Shown: positions 21,725 through 33,734, counted from the first letter of the stretch. The stretch is 64,000 bases of DNA from Bathynomus jamesi (GCA_023014485.1 JAJOZX010006163.1:186001-250000), one strand, 5' to 3'. A program made the numbers and translations. Notes: a model not told the origin generated them from the letters alone.

Positions 21725-21925
21725 AGCTTTGCTTCCGCCTGAATTGTTCAGTCTGACAATGTCAAGCTTGTTGCTTCACATTAGACATATAGTTCAACGT
21801 GGAATCCGAACCACGACCCCTCAAGGAAATCCGAAATTACAAAATCCTCGTCCGGGCTCAATCTCAAGACCACCCGATCAGCAGCTCAGGTTCTTAACCA
21901 TTACAGTAGGCTAACCAGGACATTC
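21725..21925 (-). repeat. tRNA-derived SINE, minus copy
   Basis: The reverse complement begins GGTTAGCCTACTGTAATGG and contains GTGGTTCGGATTCCACGTTG, the same body as the plus copy, ending GCGGAAGCAAAGCTAAGG. The two copies face each other tail to tail across about 15 bases. Confidence 0.6.
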
Positions 21926-22041
21926 GTTTATCACCTACCAATTTATTTTTTTTACGAAGAATGAACAAGCGCCTGCCCTCGTCGGGAATCAAATCGGGGC
22001 CGATGTATTCGTAGTTAACGATGTTAACCACTACATTACCG

Positions 22042-22044
<3 letters not shown>

Positions 22045-22095
<51 letters not shown>
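22045..22095. repeat. (TA)n microsatellite
   Basis: Pure TA run followed by a short (TG)n. Confidence 0.95.
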
Positions 22096-22103
<8 letters not shown>

Positions 22104-22211
22104 AAAAATGAACAATAATTAATCAATATTCATTTTTAAATGAGAACCAAAATCGCCTGATGCGATTTGATAAAAACTCTATTTGTTACTTTCTATTTTT
22201 GTTTGTGTTAC

Positions 22212-25200
22212 AACCATACGATCTACCATTTATATGGTTTAGTTTAGTCGTATCCATATTTCCATATCTTATCTTGACCATTACTCTATATCAATTTTTA
22301 TTAAATATTCATTTTTTACTCGTGTCAGTCTACGAAATGGTACGAAACTTTATGCCTCTGTGCCTGTTCGTTCAAAATCGCGCAAATACGTTTGCATGTA
22401 TTATTATTATTATTTTTTTTTAGTGCGTTCACCTCTCGCAAGCTGCTCTCATTCATGCTGATTCAGGGTGTTTGAATTTCGATGACGTCGCCAAAAGCAA
22501 GCATCTGAATTCGAAATCCTCTCTCTTGCTTCTGCTACAAATTTATAACATAAGGTGTTATGTTGTATGTTATATTATTATAATATACTGTATTATTTCC
22601 CTGCCTGGCCACTAATTCGTTATCGGCTTACGTCACATAGTTATCCCCGTTCTCATTACTTGGACTTGCTATTTCTATCTAATTGTCATTCAAATTCTAT
22701 ATTACTTATGTATTACGTTATCATAAATGTCCGTGTACTTCCAATGAAAAGTACACCGTATTTTTTGTCCGCTTTCCTCATCGCTGGCTAATTAGACTTT
22801 CAAACTCTGATAACCAACCAGGTTTTAACAATATTTGTCATAATTTGGCGTAATTATTGTTAACTATAAATATATAACATTGTTGTTAATCCCCTTTAAA
22901 TTATAGAACAAACGTTAATTCCCCTTCATTATATCAATTGTATCACCTATTTAGATCTCTTCAGTAGTAGATATGTCAATTAACAATTTGCTAAAATTGT
23001 AATTAAATGTAATACTTTAATATAATGTAATTGATGTACCGTACTTTAATGAAACTGTAATTAATGATAGTAGTTTAGTATAGTGTAATTAATGTATTTT
23101 AATAACGATAATTAACGATAATAAGCGAATATGAATTAATTGGTAATTGTAATCGTAATTGTAATGAACCAAAATTACAACGTACTCAATGATGTACTTA
23201 GATTGTACTTATGTACTACTACGAAATTATATCGCCTTCAGAAATGTATACTCGGCGAAAATACGATTAGTTTTTATTTTTATTTTTTTATTTTTATTTG
23301 GAATCTTTCATCTGATCATGTGTTTAAAAGGGGGGAAACTTAACCTTCAACTGCATTCCCCCAACATTTAGACTTAGATGATACATGTAATTGTAAAATT
23401 AACTTCACTTCATTACTTCACTCTTCTTTGGTCACTACTACGAGACTCCCTTGTTAGCAGCCTCGCTGCGAGGAGGGGGAAGAGGCCCCTTGCCTCCTTA
23501 AATTTTTAGATTCCGGCCTGAGCTATGGTCGAAAGAGGTCGAACCTCTATCCCCTGTAAATCAGAGCACTACCTGTACATTTTTTCGAGAAGTAAAACCA
23601 AGTAAAACAAGAAAGTTTTATTTATCTTTTCCTTCGAGCCGTACGCTCGGCCGAGACCCCAGTCAGTAGAGAAAATTGTTCCCAATAAGTTATAAGAAGA
23701 ATCGAGGAACTTAAAAGAGAATTTGGTCTTAAAGAAAGAGAAGAATTAAAAGTCTGTCAACTCTATAGTGGTGGTTCGGAGTCGACGGGGGGTTGGGAGG
23801 CAGCAACGGATATTTCTCGCGATAGTTTTTTCTTCTATAATTAGGCTGACCATACGTACCGTTTTGAACGGGACAGTACCGTTTTGTATGGGTTTTTGTA
23901 TGGGTTCTGTCACTGAAGAATAATTGTAAGCTCAATATGTTTATGTACTTACTTTTTCATGAATACAGAATATTACATAACCCCCGTCCCTTTTTTGCCA
24001 TCCCAATGTCCCGTTTTTGTCTCAAGGAAATATGGTCAGCCTATCTATAATATTCCAATTTTTCTCTCACTATAGAGTCGACAGACTGTTAATTCTTCTC
24101 TTTATTTAACACTAAATTCTCTTAAGTTCCTCGATTCTTCTTATAATTTATCGGGAACCATTTTTTCTACTGACTGGGGTCTCGGCCGAGCGTACGGCTC
24201 GAAGGAAAAGATAAATAAAACGTTCTTCTTTTACTGGGTTTTCTCGAAAAAATGTACAGGTAGTGCTCTGAATTTACAGGGGGTAGAGGTTCGACCGCTT
24301 TCGACCATAGCTCAGGCCGGAATCTAAAAATTTAAGGAGGCAAGGGGCCTTTGCTGCCCTCTCCTCGCAGCGAGGCTGCTAACAAGGGAGTCTCATAGTA
24401 GTAACCAAAGAAGAGTGAAGTAATGAAGTGAAGTTAATTTTACAATTACATGTATCATATAAGTCTAAATGTTGGGGGAATGCAGTTCTCCCCTTTTAAA
24501 CACATGATCAGATGAAAGATTCCAAATAAAAATTTAAAAAAACAATAAAAACTAATCGTATTTTCGCCGAGTATACATTTCTGAAGGCGATATAATTTCG
24601 TAGTAGTACATCAGTACAATCTAAGTACATCATTGAGTAAGTATTAATTTTGGTTCATTACAATTACGATTACAATTACCAATTAATTCATATTCGCTTA
24701 TTGTTGTTAATTATCGCCATTAAAATACATTAATTACACTATACTAAACTACTATCATTAATTACAGTTTCATTAAAGTACGGTACATCAATTACATTAT
24801 ATTAAAGTATTACATTTAATTACAATTTTGGCAAGTTGTTAATTGACATATCTACTACTGAAGTAATCTAAATAGGTGATACAATTGATATAATGAAGGG
24901 GAGTTAACCGTTGTTCTATAATTTAAAGGGGATTAACAACAATGTTATATATTTATAGTTAACAATAATTACGCCAAATTATGTCAAATATCATTAAAAC
25001 CTGGTTGGTTATCAGGGTTTGAAAGTCTAATTAGCCAGCGATGAGGAAAGCGGACAAAAAATACGGTGTACTTTTCATTGGAAGTACACGGACATTTATG
25101 ATAACATAATACATAAGTAATATAGAATTTGAATGACAATTAGGTAGAAATAGTAAGTACAAGTAATGAGAACGGGATAACTATGTGACGTAAGCCGATA

Positions 25201-25562
25201 ACGAACTAGTGGCCAGGCAGGGAAACAATACAGTATATTATAATAATATAACATACAACATAACACCTTATGTTATAAATTTGTAGCAGAAGCAAGAGAG
25301 AGGATTTCGAATTCAGATGCTTGCTTTTGGCGACGTCATCGAAATTCGAACACCCTGAATCAGCATGAATGAGCAGCTTGCGAGAGGTGAACGCACTAAA
25401 AAAAAAATAAAAAAAAATAATACATGCAAACGTATTTGCGCGATTTTGAACGAACAGGTATAGAGGCATAAAGTTTCGTACCATTTCGTAGACTGACACG
25501 AGTAAAAAATGAATATTTAATAAAAATTGATATAGGGTAATGGTCAAGATAAGATATGGACG
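22212..25562. repeat. Large palindrome: two ~1.5 kb inverted arms
   Basis: Left arm about 22212-23772 and right arm 24068-25562 are reverse complements with few differences. Landmarks: CCATATCTTATCTTG at 22263 against its complement at 25547; AGTGCGTTCACCTCTCGCAA near 22424 against its complement near 25380; GCCGTACGCTCGGCCGAGAC near 23639 against its complement near 24180. The loop of about 295 bases holds a hAT MITE. No coding frame is shared convincingly by both arms. Confidence 0.9.
23842..24043. mobile_element. hAT MITE in the palindrome loop
   Basis: Ends TAGGCTGACCATA / TATGGTCAGCCTA are perfect over 13 bp, with an exact 8-bp duplication TCTATAAT (23834-23841, 24044-24051). Subterminal ACGGGACA and TGTCCCGT segments are also inverted. 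202 bp, non-coding. Confidence 0.9.
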
Positions 25563-25886
25563 TATAGATGAATATGGTTGAATAATAATATTTATACTAC
25601 ATAACATAAATAATGACGTATAGGAAATGGAGTATTTTTTATTATTATTATTAAAGAATTTACCATACATTGAATACGGAAGATGTCCAAATACTAAACA
25701 CGTGATTCAGTGTTCAAGGTATGGAAACTGTGAAGAAAATTTAAGTTATTTTATGACGTTGTAGTTATTCACATTATGCCATACGTGCAGTATATGTCAT
25801 TATTAGAAAAGATGAATTAGAGAAATACAGTAATGAATAAAGAAATACAAATCGAAGTTCTATCCAAAACTCGCTGGTTTCTTATG

Positions 25887-25990
25887 TAAAAATGAACATT
25901 CAAACATAAAAACCATACAAACATAAGTACTGCATGAAGACAATGAATCCATATAATGATGATATAGGAATTGTTCAATGTTCATTTTTA
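25887..25990. repeat. Short inverted-repeat element
   Basis: TAAAAATGAACATTCAA faces TTCAATGTTCATTTTTA across about 70 bases. A related 36-bp palindrome TAAAAATGAACAAT...ATTCATTTTTA lies at 22105-22140 on the other side of the large palindrome. Confidence 0.7.
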
Positions 25991-26597
25991 TAGTGCTCCC
26001 CCTCTAAAATGGTATTAATTAATACAATAATATAATACAATTAATACAATACAATTGAGAAAACATCCTAATTCAAGTTAGATGACGAATTTTTTTTTTT
26101 TTTACAATACAAATTTTATACAGGACAAGTGGGTTCCAATGGTTGGGTACAATGAATAATTAATTGGTAAAAGAGAAAAAATTTTAATTTTAAGTTCAGG
26201 AATACCCAAAGTTACCATGATAGTACAGTTAATAAAGTAATTTTTATTGACTAGGGTAGGTAAATATCGAATTATGTAATGGATGATGTATAGACCTATG
26301 GTCAAGTGTGTTTTTGTGTATTAGCTACAGAGTGTAGTGGTTGGTGATGTGTCCAAATGGGTGAAAGTGTAATCAGTATCCGCAGATTTTTTTTTTTTTA
26401 TGTAATGTTTGTGGAGAAACGTACACATTTGAGCAAGTTTACATGCGTGTGTATGTGTAGTGATTTGGAAGGTTTTTGAATTAACAAAGTTTAAAAATAA
26501 TGTATAATAATTTAAGATGGGTTTAGGGTTATAAAATCTTTTAAGTTTAAGTCAATTATTATTATTATTATTATAAAATCCTTTAAGTTGAAGGTCG
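25991..26597. other. AT-rich stretch without gene
   Basis: Homopolymer A/T runs, an (ATT)n run at 26555-26575 and short chance frames only. Confidence 0.6.
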
Positions 26598-26603
26598 ATT
26601 ATA

Positions 26604-28991
26604 TCACAGGCCTGCAAAATTGAGGGTCCTAAAACCTTTTTGAAATTGTATGCTGGTTTTATAGGAATTTGGGGTGCTAAATCCAAAAACGGCCTCAGAT
26701 TTGCTCCATCACGTATAGTTTTTTCACAATTTGCTATGACGTTTTTATGTTGTAATATGTTACTGAATAAAATAAGTAGTGAAGAATTACCACATGAAAC
26801 CTATTTCCTGGCCAATTCTGAATATATTTATTTTAAAAAACTATAAAACTTGGTTACTTACATCTTTACTTAGTGGAAAGGCTTAGTAGTCCCGTTTTCT
26901 TTTGCCAGTGAAGCTGCGTATGTTGCATTTCCTTTTGTGCGCTGCTTCCGGATTTTCACGATGCAGCATCCAGCAATAATCCCCCATCATATTAACGTTC
27001 CACCGGCCTTGGTATCTCTTTTCCATCTCCTTAATGTCTTGATGGAAACGTTCTCCCTGTTCCTCACTGCACCTAGATTTTCTGGGAAAAAGTCCAAGTG
27101 TGCATTCAAGAAATGAATTTTGATACTCATTGAGCATCCCAAAGCTTTGAATTTCTCCAGCATGTTTTCAACAATGAGTGCATATTCAGGGTCCTTATTA
27201 TTCCCAAGGAACTTAGTAACCACACTTTTGAAGGAATTCCAAGCCTCTTTTTCTACTTCAGTCATCGTAGACAAGAAGTTTTCATCTGACAGCAGTCTTC
27301 TAATGTCTGGGCCTACAAAAATACCTTCTTTTAATTTTGCTTCTGATAGGTTAGGGAACTTCTTGCAGAGGTACTTAAAGCATTCTCCACTTTTTTCTAA
27401 TGCCTTAACAAACTGTTTCATAAGGCCTAGTTTTATATGAAGAGGTGGTAGAAGTACTTTCTTTGGGTCAACAAGATTTTTACGCAAAATATTCTTGCTT
27501 CCAGGTTCTAGAGATCTTCTTTGTGGCCAGTGTTTTTGCTCCCAGTGTTGACTCTTTGCTCTGCTATCCCATTCACAAAGGAAACATGGGAACTTAGTAT
27601 ATCCTCCCTGCTGCCCCAGAAGCATGCACAATACCTTAAGGTCTCCACAAATCATCCAGTGATGATCATAATATTTATCTTTGTAAGAACCAATTCCAAA
27701 TTCTCATAACTTTCTTGGAGATGTACCGAGTGACCAACAGGTACAGAGGCATACTTGTTCCCATTGTGCAAAATAACAGCTTTTAGACTTCTTTTAGAAG
27801 AGTCGATGAAAAGTCTCCATTCATCCGCTTTTACTCAATGCCAAATGCCTGTACCAAACTATCAATATCACTACAGTAAACTAAATTGCCCTCATGTGAA
27901 AAGTAGTGAATAAACTCCTTTTCTCTTCTATACAAATATATCGATGTTCCAGCTGATAATAAATTTCTTTCTTTTAATCTGGAGCCTAAGAGTTCAGCAA
28001 TTCCTTGGATAATCCCAAATCTCTCACTAAATCGTTTAGTTCAGATTGAGTGAACAACTGGGGGTCTTGACTTCCTATATCACACTGAAATTCTTCATGA
28101 TCAGTATCTGAACCAGAATTACTAGGCAAATCTTCCAATGTTTCTGGTGGAAGCGGAACTGGAACTTCTGGCCCATGAGGAACAGGTCGAAAAGCTGATG
28201 GAAGATTTGGATAGAATATGGCTTTCTTATTTTTGAGTTATAGCCTTTAACATCACAAGAGCAAAAATAGCAGTCGTCACAGTGATTTTTTGGCTCCCTC
28301 CATACCATTGGCACACCAAATCTGAATGCTTTCTTTTTGCCTTTACACCATTTCCTTAGATCCTCTACGCAAATAAAACAAACTTTGTGTGGTGCCCATG
28401 GTTTGTCTTGGTCTCCTAGTTTCATTCCAAAGTAGGCATGGTACACTTGCCTAATAAAATGTGTTACGTTCCTTTGATGTTTCTTGATCACAAATTCCCC
28501 GCATATGTAGCAGAAGCTGTCGGGACTGTTGACACATCCACGGCTAGCCATGATTCACAACTTACTACAATACCCAGAACACAATAAGAGTCTTGAATTT
28601 AATTTATCCTAGAAAGCATAAGAAAGGGGTTACAGTCTTCTAATAGGCTTTCTTAACTATCAAAACACGCTATTTCGCTGATATAAAACACAAAAAACAG
28701 CTCAAAATCACTGAAAAAATTCGCTTCGGATGAATCATTGTGCGCACGTCATGAAATCTGAGTAACAACTGACTCATACGGCTTGGCAACCCAGTATTTA
28801 TAGTCTCTTAGAAGTTTCTAGTAATTTCCGGAAATCTGGCATTTTCTCGAAGTCGCTTCACAAAAAAATCGAATTTGTGAAATAACTTTGTGTGGTATGA
28901 CATTTTTATTGTGTTTTTCGAATTCAGCACACAAAAATACATTGTAAACGGCTAAAATTATGAAAAAAGTTTTCTCATCGCAGGCCTGTGA
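26604..28991 (-). mobile_element. DNA transposon of unresolved superfamily, autonomous type
   Basis: Inverted ends TCACAGGCCTGC / GCAGGCCTGTGA enclose a 2.4 kb unit. The flanks ATTATA (26598-26603) and ATTATT (28992-28997) look like a 6-bp duplication with one mismatch. It encodes one long minus-strand protein broken by several frameshifts. A shorter relative with different ends lies at 56521-57554. Confidence 0.7.
26893..28551 (-). pseudogene. Transposon-encoded protein, widespread arthropod family of unknown mechanism
   Basis: Read on the minus strand from the ATG at 28551. The N-terminus is cysteine-rich (FCYICGEFV, KVCFICVEDLR, CDDCYFCSCDVKGY), suggesting zinc binding. A frameshift near 28236 leads to an acidic linker (about 28220-28010), then further shifts. 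The C-terminal half at 27655-26883 contains CMLLGQQGGYTKFPCFLCEWD, KKVLLPPLHIKLGLMKQFVKA, then EEQGERFHQDIKEMEKRYQG and MMGDYCWMLHRE. I recognise this as a common repeat-encoded protein of arthropod genomes but cannot name its superfamily or catalytic residues. At least four frame changes make it non-functional as read. Confidence 0.65.
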
Positions 28992-29254
28992 ATTATTAAA
29001 ATCTAATTACAGGTAGTATTAATGATGGTGTATGCGTATAAGTTTTAATGAATTCGAATGTGTCAAAAGTAATAAAATTCAATCGGAATTATCGATTTTA
29101 CGTAATTAATCAGTTGCGCGTATTAAGATAATTAAAATAAATACACACTTAAAAGAACTTTCAATTAATGAAAGTAAATCTAGCGGTATTAAAAATTAAA
29201 TTTTGAAGATGGAATTAAATTCGACTAGTAACATTCCTAGCTATATATGAACTA

Positions 29255-30440
29255 CAGGGTGTGCCGTAAGTTTCCATACATAGGAAAAATTAAACGTTTG
29301 TTTTTATGTTTCAGATACCCTAAGAATATGCGTTTGACGAAAGAGCAACGAATTGAAATCATACTGATGGCTGGGTCGGGAAGCAGTCGCATGGTTGCAA
29401 TGAACTTTAACAGACAACATGGAACGAACATCACACACGACACTGTGGCAAAACTTATTAACAAGTTTCAGAAAACTGGAAATGTTGCAGATCAACCGCG
29501 AAGTGGTCCAAGACGTACAGCCACCGATGAAGACACAACAGCTACGATACTTACAGCGCTTACACGGAGTCCCAGAAAAAGTACACGACGGTTGTCTGCA
29601 GAAAGTGGTGTCAGCAGATCGAGTATCAGGCGCATTTTGAAAGCAAACAAATGGCATCCATACAAATTGCATATGGCACAGCATTTGAGTGAAGACGACC
29701 CGGATAGACGGATGGAATTCTGTGAATGGGCATTAACCAAAGTGAACGAGGATGCAAACTTTTCAACTAAGATCTTGTTTACTGATGAAGCAAATTTTTA
29801 CGTCAATGGAGAGGTTAATCGGCAAAACATACGTTATTGGAGTAATGCTAACCCTAACTGGCTGAGTCCGACGAAGATGCAAGGTGCCGGTAAAGTGATG
29901 GTGTGGGCCGGGATATGGGGTGACAGAATTATTGGACCAATTTTTGTCAGTGGAAATCTTAATGCCGAAAGGTATCTTAACATGTTGCAAGAAGAGATTT
30001 TCCCATCCCTGCTAAACGAGGAAGGTAACTTCCCAGTTTACTTCCAGCAAGATGGAGCTCCACCTCATTATGGTCTTCACGTGCGTCGGTATTTGGATCA
30101 GCAGTTTCCGGATGCTTGGATTGGTCGGCGTGGTCCTGTGGAGTGGCCTCCCAGATCCCCAGATCTCATCCCCCTTGATTTCTATCTTTGGGGGCACTTG
30201 AAGGCCATGGTGTATCAGGAAAAGATACGAGACATAAATCATCTAAAGGAACGTATCACCAACGCCATTACAAGCATAACGTCAACTGTGCTAATGCGTG
30301 TTCATCAACAGTGGGGAACACGTATTGAAATGTGTTTTCAAAACAATGGCAACCATGTAGAGCATATTATATAAATAAAAATGGTTGTCCATAAAAAAAT
30401 GTTTATTTTTCCTATGTATGGAAACTTACGGCCCACCCTG
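29255..30440 (+). mobile_element. Intact Tc1/mariner-superfamily transposon
   Basis: Inverted ends start CAGGGTGTGCCGTAAGTTTC on the left. On the right, the complement begins CAGGGTGGGCCGTAAGTTTC. The match continues inward for about 40 bp in total with very few mismatches. TA dinucleotides flank both ends (29253-29254, 30441-30442), the TA target duplication of this superfamily. The transposase frame is open from end to end. The 1186-bp structure looks complete. Confidence 0.92.
29328..30374 (+). CDS. Tc1/mariner-superfamily transposase, uninterrupted
   Basis: Start chosen at the ATG at 29328 (MRLTKEQRIEII), because the upstream part of the open frame lies in the terminal repeat and flank; 348 residues result. 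The N-terminal part (about 1-110) holds two helix-turn-helix-like units (FQKTGNVADQPRSGPRRTAT linker and LSAESGVSRSSIRRILKA). The DDE/D core shows FTDEANFYVNG, QQDGAPPHYGLHVRRYL and PPRSPDLIPLDFYLWG, with 36 residues between the second and third aspartates by my count. The VWAGIWGDRIIGPIFV strand is present. This is the transposase group often labelled DUF4817-type in arthropods. It cuts and pastes the element at TA sites in the nucleus. No stop or frameshift was seen. Confidence 0.9.
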   Translation: MRLTKEQRIEIILMAGSGSSRMVAMNFNRQHGTNITHDTVAKLINKFQKTGNVADQPRSGPRRTATDEDTTATILTALTRSPRKSTRRLSAESGVSRSSIRRILKANKWHPYKLHMAQHLSEDDPDRRMEFCEWALTKVNEDANFSTKILFTDEANFYVNGEVNRQNIRYWSNANPNWLSPTKMQGAGKVMVWAGIWGDRIIGPIFVSGNLNAERYLNMLQEEIFPSLLNEEGNFPVYFQQDGAPPHYGLHVRRYLDQQFPDAWIGRRGPVEWPPRSPDLIPLDFYLWGHLKAMVYQEKIRDINHLKERITNAITSITSTVLMRVHQQWGTRIEMCFQNNGNHVEHII

Positions 30441-30864
30441 TATATAACCATTAACATTAACCGGAAGTATCGGTACGATAATTGAATTAAGAAAATTAAG
30501 AATACAAATTAAAAATAGAAATCAATTATGCATTTTAATGAACTAAACATATAATATTCTTAAAAATAAAAAATAAATCGAGCCATAGATGAATTTCGGC
30601 CAAGAATAAAAAATAAGTTATTAAAATGGAAGGAAAGCATTTCGACAATTTTTTAAATAATTTTAGGTAAATTTTACATTAAAAATTATTTTTATATAAA
30701 AAAGAATATTAAAAAGATTTAATAATTTTTGCATGTTAAGTAGAAAAATCATACTCTCGTTAAATGTTGATAGAATTTGAATTATTTGATATTTTAGTCT
30801 GATATATATTTAGTTGATATATATACATATACACACACACACATATATATATATATATACACAT
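30441..30864. other. AT-rich stretch with (TA/CA)n
   Basis: No gene. An ATATATACATATACACAC-type microsatellite at 30817-30862 abuts the LINE start. Confidence 0.6.
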
Positions 30865-33552
30865 GTAATTGCGATAAGTGAATCGTGGCTTAGCACTGAA
30901 ACACGTGACTTTGTAGGGGACTATCAAATTAGAGGTTATAGACTTTTTGTTAAAAACAGAATAGGTAGGCGAGGAGGCGGTGTTATGTTGTATATCAAAG
31001 ATAATATTGCGAACGTTATAGAAGTAAAGCACACAATTCCAGAACCGATAGATTCGACTATAGCAGAACTTAAATTGAACGATTTCAAACTTCTTGTTGC
31101 GGTTATATACAGGCCCCCTAATCAAACAGCTGATACGGACGAAGCGTTATATCGTGAACTAAAGAGAATAATCGGTGGTGAGCAGGCTTTAGTTATGGGT
31201 GACTTTAATTGCGCCAACGTGAATTACGATTCGATGCAGGGAGACGCGGAAGGCAATCGTTTAGTTAATTTTCTCCAGGATAGCTTTCTTATTCAAAAGG
31301 TTGGGGAACTTAGAGGTTGGACAGTATTTTAGATTTAGTAATAACTACGGATGATAGGCTAATTACTGATCTTCAAGTAATAGAACCGTTAAGCAATAGC
31401 GATCACAATATGGTAGAGTTTGTCCTCTCAGTAAGTCACTCGAAACCAGCTAACTCGACTAAAATTCCTAACTTCCAGCACGCAGACTTTTGTAAATTTT
31501 GAAATAAATTGTCACACGTCAATTGGGTAAACGTAATGGGGAACTCCAACGCAAAATTAATGTGGGAATCGTTTGAAACAGTATTTAGGACTAGAAATGA
31601 GGAATGTGTACCGTACAAAATTAAGCGTGCGAAAGTAAACAACAAGCCCTGGTGGTTTACTTCTAGAGTAGTAGACATTATAAAGAGTAGAGATAGTGCT
31701 TATAGGCTACATAAGTGCGATGAAGACAATTTGTGATTACGAAACAACTACATATCTCTAAGGCGTGAAGCGAAAAGTGTAATAAAAAAGCTTGAAATCT
31801 CCATAGCTCGTGACGGTAAAGAAAACCCGAAGCGAGTCTTTCAATACGTCAACAATAGAAATCCAGTAAAAAGTGTCTTGGGGCCGTTGAAAAATGTTAA
31901 CGGAGATCTAGTTTCTGAAAACAAGGAAATGGCTACCTTGCTAAACGAATTCTTTACGTCAGCTTTTACTATAGAAGATGTAACGAATATCCCTACGGTC
32001 ATAGACATAATACCTTTTGATAATGGTAATATTTTGGATAATATTGTGGTTAGTAAAGGGGAGGTAATGCGCTATATGATAAAATGAAAACACGTAAATC
32101 ACCGGAGCCGGATTCCATATACCCCATACAACTAAAAGAATTAAAAGATAGCATTGTTGTGCCGCTAACAAAGATTCTTATTGCGTCTATTTCTGAGAGG
32201 TGCATACCAGATAATTTCAAGTTAGCAAACGTAACACCTATCTTTAAGAAAGGCGGTAAAGGTGTGGCGGGAAATTAAAGGCCAATCAGTTTAACGTCTG
32301 TTGTAGGTAAGCTACTGAAATCAATAATTAGGGATCGTATAGTCGAACACTTAGAATTGCATAACTTAGTTAGAAATACGCAGCACGGTTTTAGGCGAAA
32401 CAAATCTTGCTTAACTAATCTTTTAGAATTTTTTCAAAGCGTGGTTGACGTTTACGATAGTCATCGGGAAGTTGATGTAGTGTATTTAGATTTTCAAAAA
32501 GCCTTTGACACCGTACCGCAGAAAAGACTCATTGAGAAAACTAAGGCTCATAGAATCAGGGGTGTAGTAATAAATTGGATGGAAGAGTGGTTGCGAGGTA
32601 GGAAACACAGGGTGGTCGTTGATGGAGCGGAGACGTGTTGGGCTAATGTAGCGAGTGGCGTTCGTCAGGGTTCTGTATTGGGCCCCTTGCTTTTTCTTAT
32701 ATTAACGATTTAGATGTCGGCCTAGTCAGTACAGTTTCAAAGTTTGCGGATGACACGAAGCTGGGTGGTAGGGCGATTAATGACAAAGATAGAGGTAAAA
32801 TCCAGAATGATCTGAATAAAATCGTTGATTGGTCAGTCAAATGGCAAATGAGATTTAACGTCGATAAGTGCAAAATTTTGCATATAGGTTCGCGTAACAG
32901 TAATTTTGCGTATAGTATGTCAGGGAAAGAGTTAACAAGCGTAGAGCAGGAAAAAGTTTTCGGAGTTATAGTCACTGGTGATTTAAAAGTAGCAAAACAA
33001 AGTCCAGCAGCTGTCAATAAAGCGAACAAAATGTTAGGTTTTATAGCTCCGAATTTTGAGTACAAATCGAGCGATATTATAGTTCCTCTTTATAAATCAT
33101 TAGTTAGACCCCATTTGGAGTACGCGATCCAATTTTGGAATCTGCATATGCGCAAAGATATAGACAAAATCGAAAGAGTTCAAAGACGAGCAACTAAGAT
33201 GATTCCGTCGCTTAGGTCAAAGTTGTACGAGGCTAAGCTGGAGGAGTTATAATTGACTACACTCGAGACTAGGAGGCTAAGGGGTGATCTAATTCAGGTT
33301 TTCAAAATTATGAATGGGTTCGATAACGTAGATGGAGATAGTTTTTTCGAAATATCTCAATATAATAGGACTAGAAATAACGGGTGTAAGTTGACAAGTA
33401 GAAGGTTCGAGACAGCAGTTGCCAAAAACTTTTTTATGCATAGAATAGTAAATAGGTGGAATAGTTTGCCGGTAGAAGTAATTAGTAGCACGTCTATAAA
33501 CATGTTTAAAAATCGATTAGACACATATGTTGATAGATTGGGTATAGTTTAA
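30865..33552 (+). pseudogene. CR1-like ORF2 (endonuclease plus reverse transcriptase), broken
   Basis: The endonuclease part shows AISESWLSTETRDF, GGGVMLYIKD, VIYRPPNQ, MGDFNCANVNY and SDHNMVEFV. The RT part shows KSPEPDSIYPIQLKELKD, NVTPIFKKGGKG, HGFRRNKSCLTNLLEF, VYLDFQKAFDTV (first D), RQGSVLGPLLF and SKFADDTKLGG (second catalytic pair intact). The thumb has FGVIVTGDLK and PLYKSLVRPHLEYAI. The tail ends with RIVNRWNSLPVEVISS. Frames change at about 31330, 31500, 31735, 32090, 32280, 32700 and 33250, and in-frame stops occur, so it is a dead copy. Confidence 0.85.
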
Positions 33553-33698
33553 GGTAGTAAAATTAAGGCTTTGTGATTCGGAATCCACGTAAAATTGTAG
33601 GTCCCCTCCGTCACCACGGAGGACATGCACAATACACAATTACGAACACAGTTAGGTAGACCAGCCATGAGTGGATCCTAGGGTTTTTGTTGGTCTGA

Positions 33699-33734
<36 letters not shown>

